Assembly: GCA_028291545.1 (NCBI GenBank)
Contig: JAQGHR010000065.1
Coordinates: forward strand, 62,001-126,000
DNA length: 64,000 bases
Direction: 5' to 3'
Source of the DNA: Planctomycetota bacterium
Lineage (GTDB): Bacteria > Planctomycetota > Planctomycetia > Isosphaerales > Isosphaeraceae
The position numbers and the translations under genes were made by a program. Shown here piece after piece: positions 36,392-44,951 of this stretch. Within the stretch, counting starts at the first letter, position 1. Each line of letters starts with the position of its first letter. The notes beneath the pieces were generated by a model, which made no database searches, was not told the DNA's origin, and was given only the letters and a program-made list of their open reading frames with translations.

Positions 36392-36507
36392 TACGATTCC
36401 GGCTCATCGGCTCGCAATCGACGGGTTTTACCCATCCTTCAGCTCGGGCATTCGGCTAAACTACCCGAGAGACTGAGCAAACCGCGGAGAGATCACGGAG
36501 ACGCATC

Positions 36508-37014
36508 ATGTCGATCCCCGAGGAAGAGGAAATCGTCGAGCCGATCGTGATCCGCGATGAGCCGGGGACCGGCGCGTCGAGGTCGTCCGCTCGCGCGAAG
36601 GGGTCGGACTCGACGGTGGCCTGGGGAATCGTGGCACTGGTCGGCATGACGGTTGCCGTGTATGTGATCGTGAAACCACCCGGTCCGGGCCCGGTTCTTG
36701 TGCCATCACCGTCCGTCGCGGCGCCCGAGCCGGAACCAGTTCGAGTTGCGGCGCCCAGACCAGCACGCACGATCAGGCGTCCGGCCGCGATCGGCATCGG
36801 CAAGACGGACCCGCGGCAGGCGGCGGTGGTGAACCATGTCGAGAAGGAGCGGAAGGCCGTGGACCCGAGGGAGGGGTTCGAGACCGGCGAGGCGTTCGAC
36901 AACCCGCCTAGCCCCGGCCGCTACGGGGCGCGCTCCAGCGGGCTGCTGGAACGGGCCACGCCCACGCCGAGGCCGAACATGCCGGACCCGTCGTTCGGAA
37001 GGAATCCGCAATGA
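36508..37014 (+). CDS. Single-pass membrane protein with Pro-rich tail
   Basis: A 168-residue protein with an acidic N-terminus, one membrane helix (VAWGIVALVGMTVAVYVIV, residues 37-56) and a Pro-rich extracytoplasmic part (PPGPGPVLVPSPSVAAPEPEP) plus a basic C-terminus. It has no recognised domain; the shape suggests an envelope-spanning protein. It precedes DUF427 with an ATGA overlap, indicating coupled expression. Confidence 0.65.
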   Translation: MSIPEEEEIVEPIVIRDEPGTGASRSSARAKGSDSTVAWGIVALVGMTVAVYVIVKPPGPGPVLVPSPSVAAPEPEPVRVAAPRPARTIRRPAAIGIGKTDPRQAAVVNHVEKERKAVDPREGFETGEAFDNPPSPGRYGARSSGLLERATPTPRPNMPDPSFGRNPQ

Positions 37015-37325
37015 GCGTCGTCATTCACGAAAAGGCCTCGGGCACGACCCTCGCGAAGGGTGAGCCGGAGGTCGATGTTGTGAAATATGAGGGGAACTGG
37101 TACTTCACGCCCGAGGTCGTCGAGCGATCGGTGCTGGTCGTGACCGACCGAACCTATACTTGCCCGTACAAGGGCACGTGCCACTGGGTCGATTTTTCCG
37201 GCCCGGGGGGCGAGGCGGTCAAGGACGTGGCGTGGGTTTACGCCGATCCGAAACCGGGACATGAGATCATCAAGGATCGTTACGGGTTTTATGCCGGGTC
37301 GCGCGGGGCGACGACGCAGGATTGA
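37011..37325 (+). CDS. DUF427 domain protein
   Basis: A 104-residue protein of the DUF427 family: VEVVKYEGNWYFTPEVV-type start, then SVLVVTDRTYTCPYKGTCHWVDF, KDVAWVYADPK and IIKDRYGFYAG, all conserved in the family. The Cys-rich CPYKGTCHW could bind a small molecule or metal. DUF427 proteins are widespread in bacteria with no proven role. It overlaps the upstream gene in ATGA and precedes the DUF1501 gene by 43 bases. Confidence 0.9.
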   Translation: MSVVIHEKASGTTLAKGEPEVDVVKYEGNWYFTPEVVERSVLVVTDRTYTCPYKGTCHWVDFSGPGGEAVKDVAWVYADPKPGHEIIKDRYGFYAGSRGATTQD

Positions 37326-37368
37326 ACGAAAGAATCCTTCAACGCAAGACCACGAAGGGCCAATCCCC

Positions 37369-38688
37369 ATGCTCCGTCTTCCCTTCGGACCCCGTCATTC
37401 CCGATGCGATGGCGTGACCCGCCGCGACTTCCTCCAGGTCGGCGGCCTCGCGGCGATCGGCTTGCCGGCGCTGCTTCGATCGGAGGCGAGGGCGGATGAC
37501 GCCAGAAATTCGGGCCTGCCCGCGGCGACGGCGAAATCCGTGATCCTCGTGTACCTCGGCGGCGGCCTGTCGCATCACGATAGCTTCGATCCCAAGCCCG
37601 ACGCTCCGAGCGAAGTGAAGGGCAAATACGGCGCGATCACCACGAAGACGCCGGGCGTGCGCTATGGTGAGCTTCTGCCGAGGATGGCGTCCATCAGCGA
37701 TCGTTTCTCGCTCGTTCGCTCGGGCACTCACGGCAACGACCACCACGAGACGGCCACGAACTGGGTCCTCTCGGGCAAGTTCGGCTCGGCGTTCGGCGAC
37801 TACCCGGCCATCGGCGCGGTCGTCTCACACGAGCTGGGATTTCGCGGCCCCATGCCCCCGTATTTCGCCGTCCCGAAGAACCCGTCGTTCACCTGGGAAC
37901 TCGGCAAGAGCGCGTTCCTCGGCGGCCGGTACGAGTCGTTCAAGACCGGCGACCCGAACGACCCGGAGTTCCGGGTCCAGGACCTTTCGCTGTTGAATCC
38001 GAAGGTCGATCGCCGTCAATCCCTCCGGCAGGCCGTCGACAATCTTGCCAGGCAGGTCGAGTCCGATGACCAGATGAAAACGCTCGACGAGTTCCAGAGG
38101 CGTGCGATGGACCTCGTCCTCTCCCCCGAGTCCCGTCGCGCCTTCGACGTTCAGCGCGAAGATCCCCGGCTCCGCGACCGCTACGGCCGCACCACCACGG
38201 CCCAATCCTGCCTGCTCGCCCGCCGGTTGGTCGAGTCGGGCGTGCGGTTCGTCACCATCAACAGTGGTGGGTGGGATCATCACGCGAACATTTTCGCCTC
38301 CCTGGATAATCGCCTCCCCGAGATCGATAAATGTCTGTCGGCCCTGATCGAGGACCTCGACTCGCGCGGGTTGCTGGATTCGACGCTTGTCGTCTGCATG
38401 GGCGAGTTCGGCCGCTCGCCGAAGGTCAACAACATGGCCGGTCGCGACCACTGGGGCCATGTCGCCAGCCTCCTTTTCGCCGGCGGCGGCGTGAAGCCCG
38501 GCCAGGTGGTCGGCGCCAGCGATGAACAGGGTGCTTATGTGTCCGATCGCCCGATCCGCCCCTCGGACGTCGCCGCCACGATCTACCAGGCCGTCGGCGT
38601 CGATCCCTCACGCCACCTCATGACGCCCGAGAACCGCCCGGTGGCGATCCTCGACGAAGGATCGCCGGTAGCCGAATTGTTCGCGTGA
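37369..38688 (+). CDS. DUF1501 protein, Tat-exported
   Basis: A 439-residue protein with a twin-arginine signal (RRDFLQVGGLAAIGLPALL, RR at residues 18-19) and the DUF1501 pattern: ILVYLGGGLSHHDSFDPKPDAP, LVRSGTHGNDHHETATNW, SGVRFVTINSGGWDHHANIF, TLVVCMGEFGRSPKVN and RDHWGHVASLLFAGGGV, with the histidine and aspartate metal-binding residues of the alkaline-phosphatase-like fold. The family is nearly restricted to planctomycetes and their relatives and is almost always next to a DUF1549/1553 gene. Here three genes separate the two. The start at 37369 puts the Tat motif at the expected place and has GAAGGGCC upstream. Confidence 0.95.
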   Translation: MLRLPFGPRHSRCDGVTRRDFLQVGGLAAIGLPALLRSEARADDARNSGLPAATAKSVILVYLGGGLSHHDSFDPKPDAPSEVKGKYGAITTKTPGVRYGELLPRMASISDRFSLVRSGTHGNDHHETATNWVLSGKFGSAFGDYPAIGAVVSHELGFRGPMPPYFAVPKNPSFTWELGKSAFLGGRYESFKTGDPNDPEFRVQDLSLLNPKVDRRQSLRQAVDNLARQVESDDQMKTLDEFQRRAMDLVLSPESRRAFDVQREDPRLRDRYGRTTTAQSCLLARRLVESGVRFVTINSGGWDHHANIFASLDNRLPEIDKCLSALIEDLDSRGLLDSTLVVCMGEFGRSPKVNNMAGRDHWGHVASLLFAGGGVKPGQVVGASDEQGAYVSDRPIRPSDVAATIYQAVGVDPSRHLMTPENRPVAILDEGSPVAELFA

Positions 38689-38973
38689 GCGTCCGCGCCA
38701 CTATGCCGGGCAAAAGGGCGCCATGTTTGCGTCTTGCGGCCTCGGGCCTCGACCATCGGCGGGCCGCTCCGGGGAAAACCCGATTCGCTGGAAGGAACCG
38801 AGTCGTACTCTCACGCGATTGCAGGCCGTCGATCTCACGTCGAGATCGCTCCCGCATAAGGGGACTATCGGGACGATCGCGAGCTTTGAGCAGGGAATCC
38901 GCGACCGAGCCGAGCGATTGCCCGAGTGACGAGTGACGTTCGAGAAAATGGCGTGATCGCCTCGGAGAGAACC
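38689..38973. other. Intergenic region with no clear gene
   Basis: About 285 bases between the DUF1501 stop and the tRNA promoter. No frame here has a plausible ribosome-binding site together with coding-like composition; a 68-80 residue open frame on each strand is judged chance. No terminator hairpin with a T-run was recognised for the DUF1501 transcript. Confidence 0.4.
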
Positions 38974-39002
38974 TTGGGCCGAGGAGAGGTGTCTGGTAAA
39001 AT
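38974..39002 (+). promoter_or_regulatory. tRNA-Leu promoter
   Basis: TTGGGC at 38974-38979 and TAAAAT at 38997-39002 are 17 bases apart and lie 12 bases upstream of the tRNA, a standard geometry for sigma-70 type transcription of a tRNA gene. Confidence 0.7.
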
Positions 39003-39013
39003 GCCCCTCATAC

Positions 39014-39095
39014 GCGAGAGTGGCGGAATTGGCAGACGCGCAGGACTTAGGATCCTGTGCCGCAAGGCGTGAGGGTTCAAGTCCCTCCTCTCGCA
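39014..39095 (+). tRNA. tRNA-Leu (anticodon UAG)
   Basis: An 82-nt tRNA with a 7-bp acceptor stem (GCGAGAG 39014-39020 with CTCTCGC 39088-39094), a 5-bp anticodon stem (cagga/tcctg) around the loop cttagga with anticodon TAG, a variable arm of class II size, and a T-arm gaggg/ccctc around ttcaagt. It reads CUA/CUG-type leucine codons. The CCA end is not encoded (discriminator A followed by TCTT). The promoter at 38974 lies directly upstream. It has no intron. Confidence 0.97.
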
Positions 39096-39151
39096 TCTTC
39101 TCAAAGTCCGATCGTTCGCGATCCCATCCTGGCGCATCGGGGCTGGAATCG

Positions 39152-39328
39152 AAGAGCTTCACGCAGAGACGGGGAGGGGACGCAGAGAGCGCAGAGAAGG
39201 GAGGATCGAAGGTTTGGAGAAGGATTCATAGGGTTGGAATGCCCAAGAATTCGATCGACCTTCACCCTGCCTCTCCTTCATCTCTCTGCGGCCTCTGCGT
39301 CCCCTCCCCGTCTCTGCGTGAAACTCTT
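39152..39328. mobile_element. MITE-like element with about 54-bp terminal inverted repeats
   Basis: Left arm aagagcttcacgcagagacg (39152-39171, continuing with ggggaggggacgcagag) is mirrored by the right arm ...cctctgcgtcccctccccgt then ctctgcgtgaaactctt (ending 39328). About 54 bases on each side match with few changes. The 177-base element has no coding capacity and lies 57 bases from the tRNA-Leu. The cgcagagacg core recurs in dispersed intergenic repeats of other bacteria, to my knowledge. I could not find a second copy here. It may be a miniature inverted-repeat transposable element or a REP-like folded RNA. Confidence 0.75.
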
Positions 39329-39437
39329 GTGTTCCCCCATCGTCCCGCCTCGCCAGGTCATTGTGTCCTCACGCGCCTCGGCTAGAATCACGATTCTCGG
39401 AATGACTCGACTCGCTCAATTCGCAGGGGCTTCTCTC

Positions 39438-41141
39438 ATGCCGCGATCCAGGCTCCTTCTCGCAATCCCGTTCCTCGTCGCGAACTCCGCCATCTTACGC
39501 GCCGAGGACGTGCCCAAGGGTGAGGTCACGAAGTATAGCTTCGAGCAGAGCAAGATCTTTCCCGGAACCACGCGCGATTACTGGATCTATGTGCCCAAGC
39601 AATACGATCCGGCCAAACCGGCATGCCTGTACGTGAATCAGGACGGCATCCAATACAATGCGCCGGCGGTCTTCGATCGACTGATCCATGACAAGGAGAT
39701 GCCGGTCACGATCGGCGTGTTCGTGACGCCGGGGCGCACGAAGGCCGTCACCAAGGAGGCGCTCGACCGCTTCAATCGGAGCTACGAATACGACGGCCTG
39801 GGCGACAGCTATGCGCGGTTCCTGATCGAGGAACTCCTGCCCGACGTCGAGAAAAAAACCACGTCGGACGGCCGGGCGATCCGGATTTCGAAGGACGGCA
39901 ACGACCGGGCCATCGGCGGCGCGAGCAGCGGGGCCGTCTGCGCCTTCACGGCGGCCTGGGAGCGACCGGACAGCTTCCGTCGGGTGTTCAGCTCGATCGG
40001 GACATATGTGGGCCTGCGAGGCGCAAACGTCTATCCCACGCTGATCCGTAAATATGAGCCCAAGCCCATCCGCATCTTTCTCCAGGATGGCGCGAACGAT
40101 CTGAACATCTACGGCGGCGACTGGTGGATGGCGAACAACGAGATGAATCGCTCACTCCAGTTCGCCGGCTATGAGGTCGATCACCTGTGGGGCGCGGGCG
40201 GCCACGACGGCAGGCAGGCCACGCAGGTTTTCCCCGACGCGATGCGGTGGCTCTGGAACGGCTACCCCGCCCCCGTGAAGGCCGGCGGAGGCTCGTCGCA
40301 ATTGAAGGAGATCCTCATCCCCGGCGAGGATTGGCAGCTCGTCGCCGACGGCTACAAGTTCACCGAAGGCCCCGCCGCGAACGCCAAGGGCGAGGTCTTC
40401 TACAACGATATCCCCCAGAGCAAGGCCTACAAGGTCGCCCTCGACGGCAAGGTCAGCGAGTTCGTCGGCGACACCAAGAAGGCCAACGGACAGGCGTTCG
40501 GGCCTGACGGGAAGCTCTACGCCGTCAATGGCGATGGGGTCGTTGCCTACGACGCGGACGGCAAGCCCGCGAAGGTGGCCGGGGGGATCGCGGGCAACGA
40601 CCTGGTGGTCGCCTACGACGGCGGGATCTACGTGACGCATCCCGGCGGGGGAGGCAACCCCAGCCTCATCTGGTACATCAACCCGAAGGGCGAGAAGCGG
40701 ATCGTGGACCAGGGATTGAAATATTCGAACGGCATCACCCTTTCGCCAGACCAGTCGCTCCTCTACGTCGCGGATTTCGGCAGCCACTGGGTGTACAGCT
40801 ACCAGATCCAGCCAGACGGCTCGCTTGCCGCCAAGCAGAAATACTACCACCTCCACGTCCCCGACTCGGCCGACAGCTCGGGCGCGGACGGGATTCGCGT
40901 CGATCGCGACGGCCGCCTCTACGTCACCACGAATCTGGGTATCCAGGTCTGCGATCAGGCCGGCCGGGTGAACTGCATTATTCCCACGCCCAACGGCCGG
41001 GTCGCCAATGTGTGCTTCGGCGGCGAGAACTTCGACACGCTGTTCGCGACATGCGGCGACAAGGTCTACAAGCGAAAGGTGAAGGTGAAAGGCGCCCAGG
41101 CGTACCAGGCGCCGATCAAGCCTGCGGCACCGAGGTTGTGA
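39438..41141 (+). CDS. Secreted esterase / SMP-30 gluconolactonase fusion
   Basis: A 567-residue two-domain protein. After a signal peptide (MPRSRLLLAIPFLVANSAILRA) residues about 30-285 form an alpha/beta-hydrolase of the enterochelin-esterase/Fes type, with the nucleophile serine S164 in GGASSGAVC, H256 in GAGGHDGRQ and an aspartate in LQDGANDLN. Residues about 300-565 form an SMP-30/gluconolactonase six-bladed propeller: YKFTEGPAANAKGEVFYND, NGQAFGPDGKLYAV, GGIAGNDLVVAYDGGIYVTHP, YSNGITLSPDQSLLYVADFG. Such fusions occur in planctomycetes and are thought to degrade sugar or polyphenol esters. The start at 39438 is chosen for the signal; an ATG at 39402 would add 12 residues. Confidence 0.9.
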   Translation: MPRSRLLLAIPFLVANSAILRAEDVPKGEVTKYSFEQSKIFPGTTRDYWIYVPKQYDPAKPACLYVNQDGIQYNAPAVFDRLIHDKEMPVTIGVFVTPGRTKAVTKEALDRFNRSYEYDGLGDSYARFLIEELLPDVEKKTTSDGRAIRISKDGNDRAIGGASSGAVCAFTAAWERPDSFRRVFSSIGTYVGLRGANVYPTLIRKYEPKPIRIFLQDGANDLNIYGGDWWMANNEMNRSLQFAGYEVDHLWGAGGHDGRQATQVFPDAMRWLWNGYPAPVKAGGGSSQLKEILIPGEDWQLVADGYKFTEGPAANAKGEVFYNDIPQSKAYKVALDGKVSEFVGDTKKANGQAFGPDGKLYAVNGDGVVAYDADGKPAKVAGGIAGNDLVVAYDGGIYVTHPGGGGNPSLIWYINPKGEKRIVDQGLKYSNGITLSPDQSLLYVADFGSHWVYSYQIQPDGSLAAKQKYYHLHVPDSADSSGADGIRVDRDGRLYVTTNLGIQVCDQAGRVNCIIPTPNGRVANVCFGGENFDTLFATCGDKVYKRKVKVKGAQAYQAPIKPAAPRL

Positions 41142-41163
41142 GCCCCGAATCCGCCGTTTCTTG

Positions 41164-41413
41164 GTAGCGGCGGGCGTCCATTCCCGCCTTCAAGTCAACA
41201 TAAGTTTCGAATCAAGATAGCTTATGGGAGACGGCTAGGCAGGCATCGGAGGATGAGTAGGTCCGACTTCAGTCGGTCCTGCCCCCAACCGAATCCATGG
41301 ACAGGACCGACTGAAGTCGGACCTACCGGAGGGGATCGCGCAGGCCGATCCCCGCCACCCAAGCCATCACGAGCAAAATCCCAAAGTAGGCGGGCAGGGA
41401 CGCCCGCCGCTAC
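41164..41413. repeat. Nested inverted repeats in intergenic region
   Basis: Two inverted pairs are nested here. Outer: gtagcggcgggcgtccattc plus ccgcc at 41164-41188 mirrors ggcgggcagggacgcccgcc plus gctac at 41389-41413. Inner: gtaggtccgacttcagtcgg plus tcct at 41257-41280 mirrors 41303-41326 perfectly with a 22-base spacer. The inner right arm continues (to 41360) into the repeat shared with 26361-26416. The whole 345-base gap between the esterase fusion and the VWA gene is made of such elements, with no gene. Confidence 0.8.
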
Positions 41414-41486
41414 GGTTACGGGGACCAAGATCGGGGAGTTTGCTCACCCAACGTCTTCGCTGCAAGGCTCGGCCCCTTCTTCATCG

Positions 41487-43136
41487 TCAGTGGCTCTTAT
41501 CGAGCCCTTGCGCCTTGCGCACCAGTTCCAGAAACTCCTTGCGATAGCCCGAAGGGTCTGGCCCGACGCTCGCCCCGCCCAGCTCCATCACGCCGGCGTA
41601 CGTGGAGCTTCCCTTGTGCGTGGAATCACGCAGGAGCATGCCGAACGAGGCGACGGCGGCGGCGAATTTGAAGTCGTTCGACGCCTTGGAGAAGTCGTGG
41701 CTGCCGTCGACGATGCCTTGTTCGATCACCTTGCTCACGTCCCCTTCGGGGGCCTTGAAGCGGATCTTGACGGTCAAGGTCTCGTCCGACGCGCGCGCGG
41801 GCTGATCCTTGGCCGGCTTGGCATATTTTGAGGGCTCGACCCTGGGCAGGTCGCCCTCCCTGCCGGGCGGGATGAGCTCGTAGAGCGCCGTCACGGTATG
41901 GCCCGCGCCGATCTCGCCGGCATCCTTCTTATCATCGTTGAAATCCCTGGCGGCGAGCATGCGGTTTTCGTATCCGATCAGACGGTAGGCACCGACCTTG
42001 GCGGGATTGAAATCGACCTGGATTTTCACGTCCTTGGCGATCGTGATCAAGGTGCCGCTCATCTGTTCAACCAGGACTTTCTTGGCCTCCTGGAGCGTGT
42101 CGATATAGGCATAGTTGCCGTTACCGAGATCGGCGAGCTTCTCCATTGTCGCATCCTTGAGGTTGCCGTCGCCGAAGCCGAGGACGCTGAGGAAGACCTT
42201 GCTCTTGGCCTTCTCCTCGATCAAACGCGTCAGCTCGCCCTGGCTGGTCACGCCGACGTTGAAATCGCCGTCGGTGCAGAGGATGACCCGGTTGGTGCAG
42301 CCGGGGATGAAGTTCTTGACGGCGACCTCATAGGCCAGCGTGATCCCCGCTCCGCCGTTGGTCGAGCCGCCCGCCTGGAGCTGATCCAGGGCCGAAAGGA
42401 TCTCCTGCTTGTGCGAGCACGACGTCGACTGGAGCGCCTGGCCCTCGGCCCCGGCGTAGACCACGATCGCCACCCGATCGTTCTCCCCGAGTTTCTCGAC
42501 GAGCATCTCCATCGCCGATTTGAGCAGGGGCAGCTTCTTCGGTTCGTTCATGGAGCCGGAGACGTCGAGCAGGAAGACGAGGTTCGCCGCGGGTCGCTTG
42601 TCGAGCTTGATCTCCTTCCCCTTGAGCCCGATCCGGGCCAGCCGATGCTCGGCGTTCCACGGGCACCGCGTGATCTCCACGTCGGCGGCGAACGCCTTAT
42701 CGCCCGCCGGCGGCTCGTACGCATAAGGGAAGTAGTTGATCATTTCCTCGATCCGCACCGCATCTTTCGGGGGCATCATCCCCTGCGTGAGGAAGCGGCG
42801 GACGTTGGCGTAGGAGGCGGTATCGACGTCGATCGAGAACGTGGAGAGCGGCTCCTGACTGGTGCGAACGAAGGCGTTGTCGACGATCCGGTCGTAGGCC
42901 TCGGCGTTCGGGACCGGCGCGGCCTCCCCGGCTCCAGCCACTACGCCAGACATCGGCGCGTCGGATGCGGGCATGCCCGGGGCCGATTTCGCGGTACTCA
43001 TGTCGGTCTTCAGATTCTTGTCGTTTTCCTCGGCTGCGCAACCGGCCAGGCCGATTGCGAGCCCAGCAGCCGTCGCGAACAGGGCCGGTGGATTCCATCG
43101 GCGCGCGGAGCGACACAAGGGACGCGTGAACCACAT
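41487..43136 (-). CDS. VWA domain lipoprotein (YfbK-like, with DUF3520)
   Basis: A 549-residue lipoprotein. LAIGLAGC gives the lipobox. An N-terminal linker precedes a von Willebrand factor-type A domain with the MIDAS metal site DVSGSM in [15 protein letters not shown], followed by [32 protein letters not shown] and [15 protein letters not shown]; the C-terminal part is DUF3520-like. Such proteins (YfbK group) bind a divalent metal and probably a protein partner at the cell surface. The start at 43136 is chosen for the lipoprotein signal; the longer frame to 43307 has no feature. It diverges from the capsid module, 268 bases away. Confidence 0.9.
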   Translation of the reverse strand: MWFTRPLCRSARRWNPPALFATAAGLAIGLAGCAAEENDKNLKTDMSTAKSAPGMPASDAPMSGVVAGAGEAAPVPNAEAYDRIVDNAFVRTSQEPLSTFSIDVDTASYANVRRFLTQGMMPPKDAVRIEEMINYFPYAYEPPAGDKAFAADVEITRCPWNAEHRLARIGLKGKEIKLDKRPAANLVFLLDVSGSMNEPKKLPLLKSAMEMLVEKLGENDRVAIVVYAGAEGQALQSTSCSHKQEILSALDQLQAGGSTNGGAGITLAYEVAVKNFIPGCTNRVILCTDGDFNVGVTSQGELTRLIEEKAKSKVFLSVLGFGDGNLKDATMEKLADLGNGNYAYIDTLQEAKKVLVEQMSGTLITIAKDVKIQVDFNPAKVGAYRLIGYENRMLAARDFNDDKKDAGEIGAGHTVTALYELIPPGREGDLPRVEPSKYAKPAKDQPARASDETLTVKIRFKAPEGDVSKVIEQGIVDGSHDFSKASNDFKFAAAVASFGMLLRDSTHKGSSTYAGVMELGGASVGPDPSGYRKEFLELVRKAQGLDKSH

Positions 43137-43404
43137 GATCGAGACCCCCGATCGAACAGGAAATGAGCGGCCCGGACCCTCGCAGAAGTGAAATGACGAA
43201 TTTCGCGGCCGGGCGCTATCAAGGGAATACGAACGGATTCGGATTGACGGTTGGCGCAATTTGGAATTCGACGCGATTCCACCCGGCCATCGATCGTTCG
43301 GGAGCAACCGCGGGCGAGGCGAAATCGGTGATCAGCCAGGCGGCCACTCGCGATGATCTATTCGCGGGTCGAGTCACGAATTCCTGAACGGGCCGATTGT
43401 ATCC

Positions 43405-44949
43405 ATGAATCCTATCGGTGAGGTGGACCAGAGAACGTTGATCGGCACGAGGCCGGTGACGCCGGAGGGGCTGTGGAATTGGGTCCGCGCATTCACGGGG
43501 GTGAGGATCGCGAGGGCAAAGGTCTGTCCGGGTCATGATACGCCGTGGACGTTCTTCGAGAGGATGTATTTCGACAGGCCGTCGCTGGCGCTGGTGCTGG
43601 GATCGCGAGGGGCGGGGAAGTCGTTCCTGTCGGCGCTCGATACGCATCTGATGAGCCGGTGGCACGCGAGGCACGGGACGCGAATCCTGGGGGGGAGCAA
43701 GTCGCAGTCGGAGCAGGTGTATCGAGCTTTGAAGGAGGCGGTGTGGGACGGGATGGGGCCGATGGGGTCGGATCGAGAGGCAATCGAAACGCTGCTGAGG
43801 ACGACGGCGAGATATCGAAACGGATCGGAAGTGGCGCTCCTGGCCGCGTCGAACACGAGCGTGAGAGGGCCGCATGTCCCGAGCCTGAAGCTGGACGAGG
43901 TCGATGAGATCCCGGTCGCGCTGCGAGAGGCGGCGATGGGGATGTGCATGGACCGGAACGGGTCCAAGGCATCGGTCTTGATGACGTCGACGTGGCATCG
44001 CGTGGGCGGGCCGATGAGCGAATTGCTCGAACTCGGGCAGGGCGGCGCCTTCCCCGTGTATTCGTTCTGCGCTTTCGACGTTCTGGAGCGCTGCTCCGTG
44101 GAACGGTCGGGGCCGCGCCTGGAGAACTGCCCGCAGTGCCCGCTGGTCGTCTATTGCCATGGTGCGAACGACGGGGGGCCGCCGCTGGCGAAGCGGTCGG
44201 ACGGACACTATGCGATCGACGCGCTGATTCAGAAAATGCGATCGACGTCCGCGAGGACGTTCGAGGCGGATTATCTCTGCCGGGGCCCGAAGGCGGACGG
44301 ACTGTGGTTCCCGGCGTTCCGGATCGAGACGCACGTGGATGCGCGGGCCGAATACGATCCGGCGCTGCCGGTCCACGTGGCGATCGATTCGGGCGTGTTC
44401 ACCGGAGTGGTCTTCTTCCAGGTTGCCCGCGTGGCGATCACGGAGGGGGCGGTCGACGAGGTGCGCGTGTTCGCGGATCACCTGGCCGAAGGTCACACGG
44501 CGGAAGCGAACGCGCGGACGATTCTGGAGATCGCCAGGACGCGCTGCAACGGCCGGCTCGACGTGACCTCGACGGACCCGGCGGGAGGGGCGAGGAACCC
44601 GGTCGGCCCGACGGTCATCAGCGAGTACGAGCGCGCGGGGATCAGGAACCTGAGGCGATGGCCGATGGCGTCGGTGGCCGACGGATTGGCGCTGGTCGAG
44701 TCCTTCGTGAGCCCGGCCGACGGGATACCCCGGCTGATCGTTCACCCGCGATGCGTGGCCACGGCGCGGGCGATGCAGAATTACCGCCGCGCCAGGCGCG
44801 GCGGGCAGTGGCAGGATTACCCCGAGGACCCCCAGCACCCTCACGAGGATCTCGTGGACGCGCTCCGGGGGGGACTGAGGGATCGTTTCCCAGAGGGTCG
44901 CGCCGTACGTCCGACCCTCGCGAGGGTCCCAGCCCGACAGGTGTTTTGA
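43405..44949 (+). CDS. Phage-type large terminase subunit
   Basis: A 514-residue packaging motor. The N-terminal ATPase has Walker A GSRGAGKS (residues 66-73), Walker B LKLDEVDE (D164-E165), and MTSTWHR near residue 195 as the coupling motif. The C-terminal part has the RNase H-like nuclease acidic residues in VAIDSGVFTG, STDPAGGARNP and HEDLVDALRGG. Between them ENCPQCPLVVYCHG with extra cysteines suggests a zinc-binding insertion seen in some phage terminases. It cuts and translocates DNA into procapsids together with the portal, 2 bases downstream. No small terminase gene was found upstream. Its ATG follows the divergent VWA gene. All motifs are intact. Confidence 0.9.
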   Translation: MNPIGEVDQRTLIGTRPVTPEGLWNWVRAFTGVRIARAKVCPGHDTPWTFFERMYFDRPSLALVLGSRGAGKSFLSALDTHLMSRWHARHGTRILGGSKSQSEQVYRALKEAVWDGMGPMGSDREAIETLLRTTARYRNGSEVALLAASNTSVRGPHVPSLKLDEVDEIPVALREAAMGMCMDRNGSKASVLMTSTWHRVGGPMSELLELGQGGAFPVYSFCAFDVLERCSVERSGPRLENCPQCPLVVYCHGANDGGPPLAKRSDGHYAIDALIQKMRSTSARTFEADYLCRGPKADGLWFPAFRIETHVDARAEYDPALPVHVAIDSGVFTGVVFFQVARVAITEGAVDEVRVFADHLAEGHTAEANARTILEIARTRCNGRLDVTSTDPAGGARNPVGPTVISEYERAGIRNLRRWPMASVADGLALVESFVSPADGIPRLIVHPRCVATARAMQNYRRARRGGQWQDYPEDPQHPHEDLVDALRGGLRDRFPEGRAVRPTLARVPARQVF

Positions 44950-44951
44950 TC

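Noticed and set aside
39014-43404. tRNA-Leu as an attachment site for the capsid module
   Set aside because: No duplicate of the tRNA 3' end was found at the right end of the module near 58.4 kb, and 4.3 kb of ordinary genes lie between the tRNA and the terminase.
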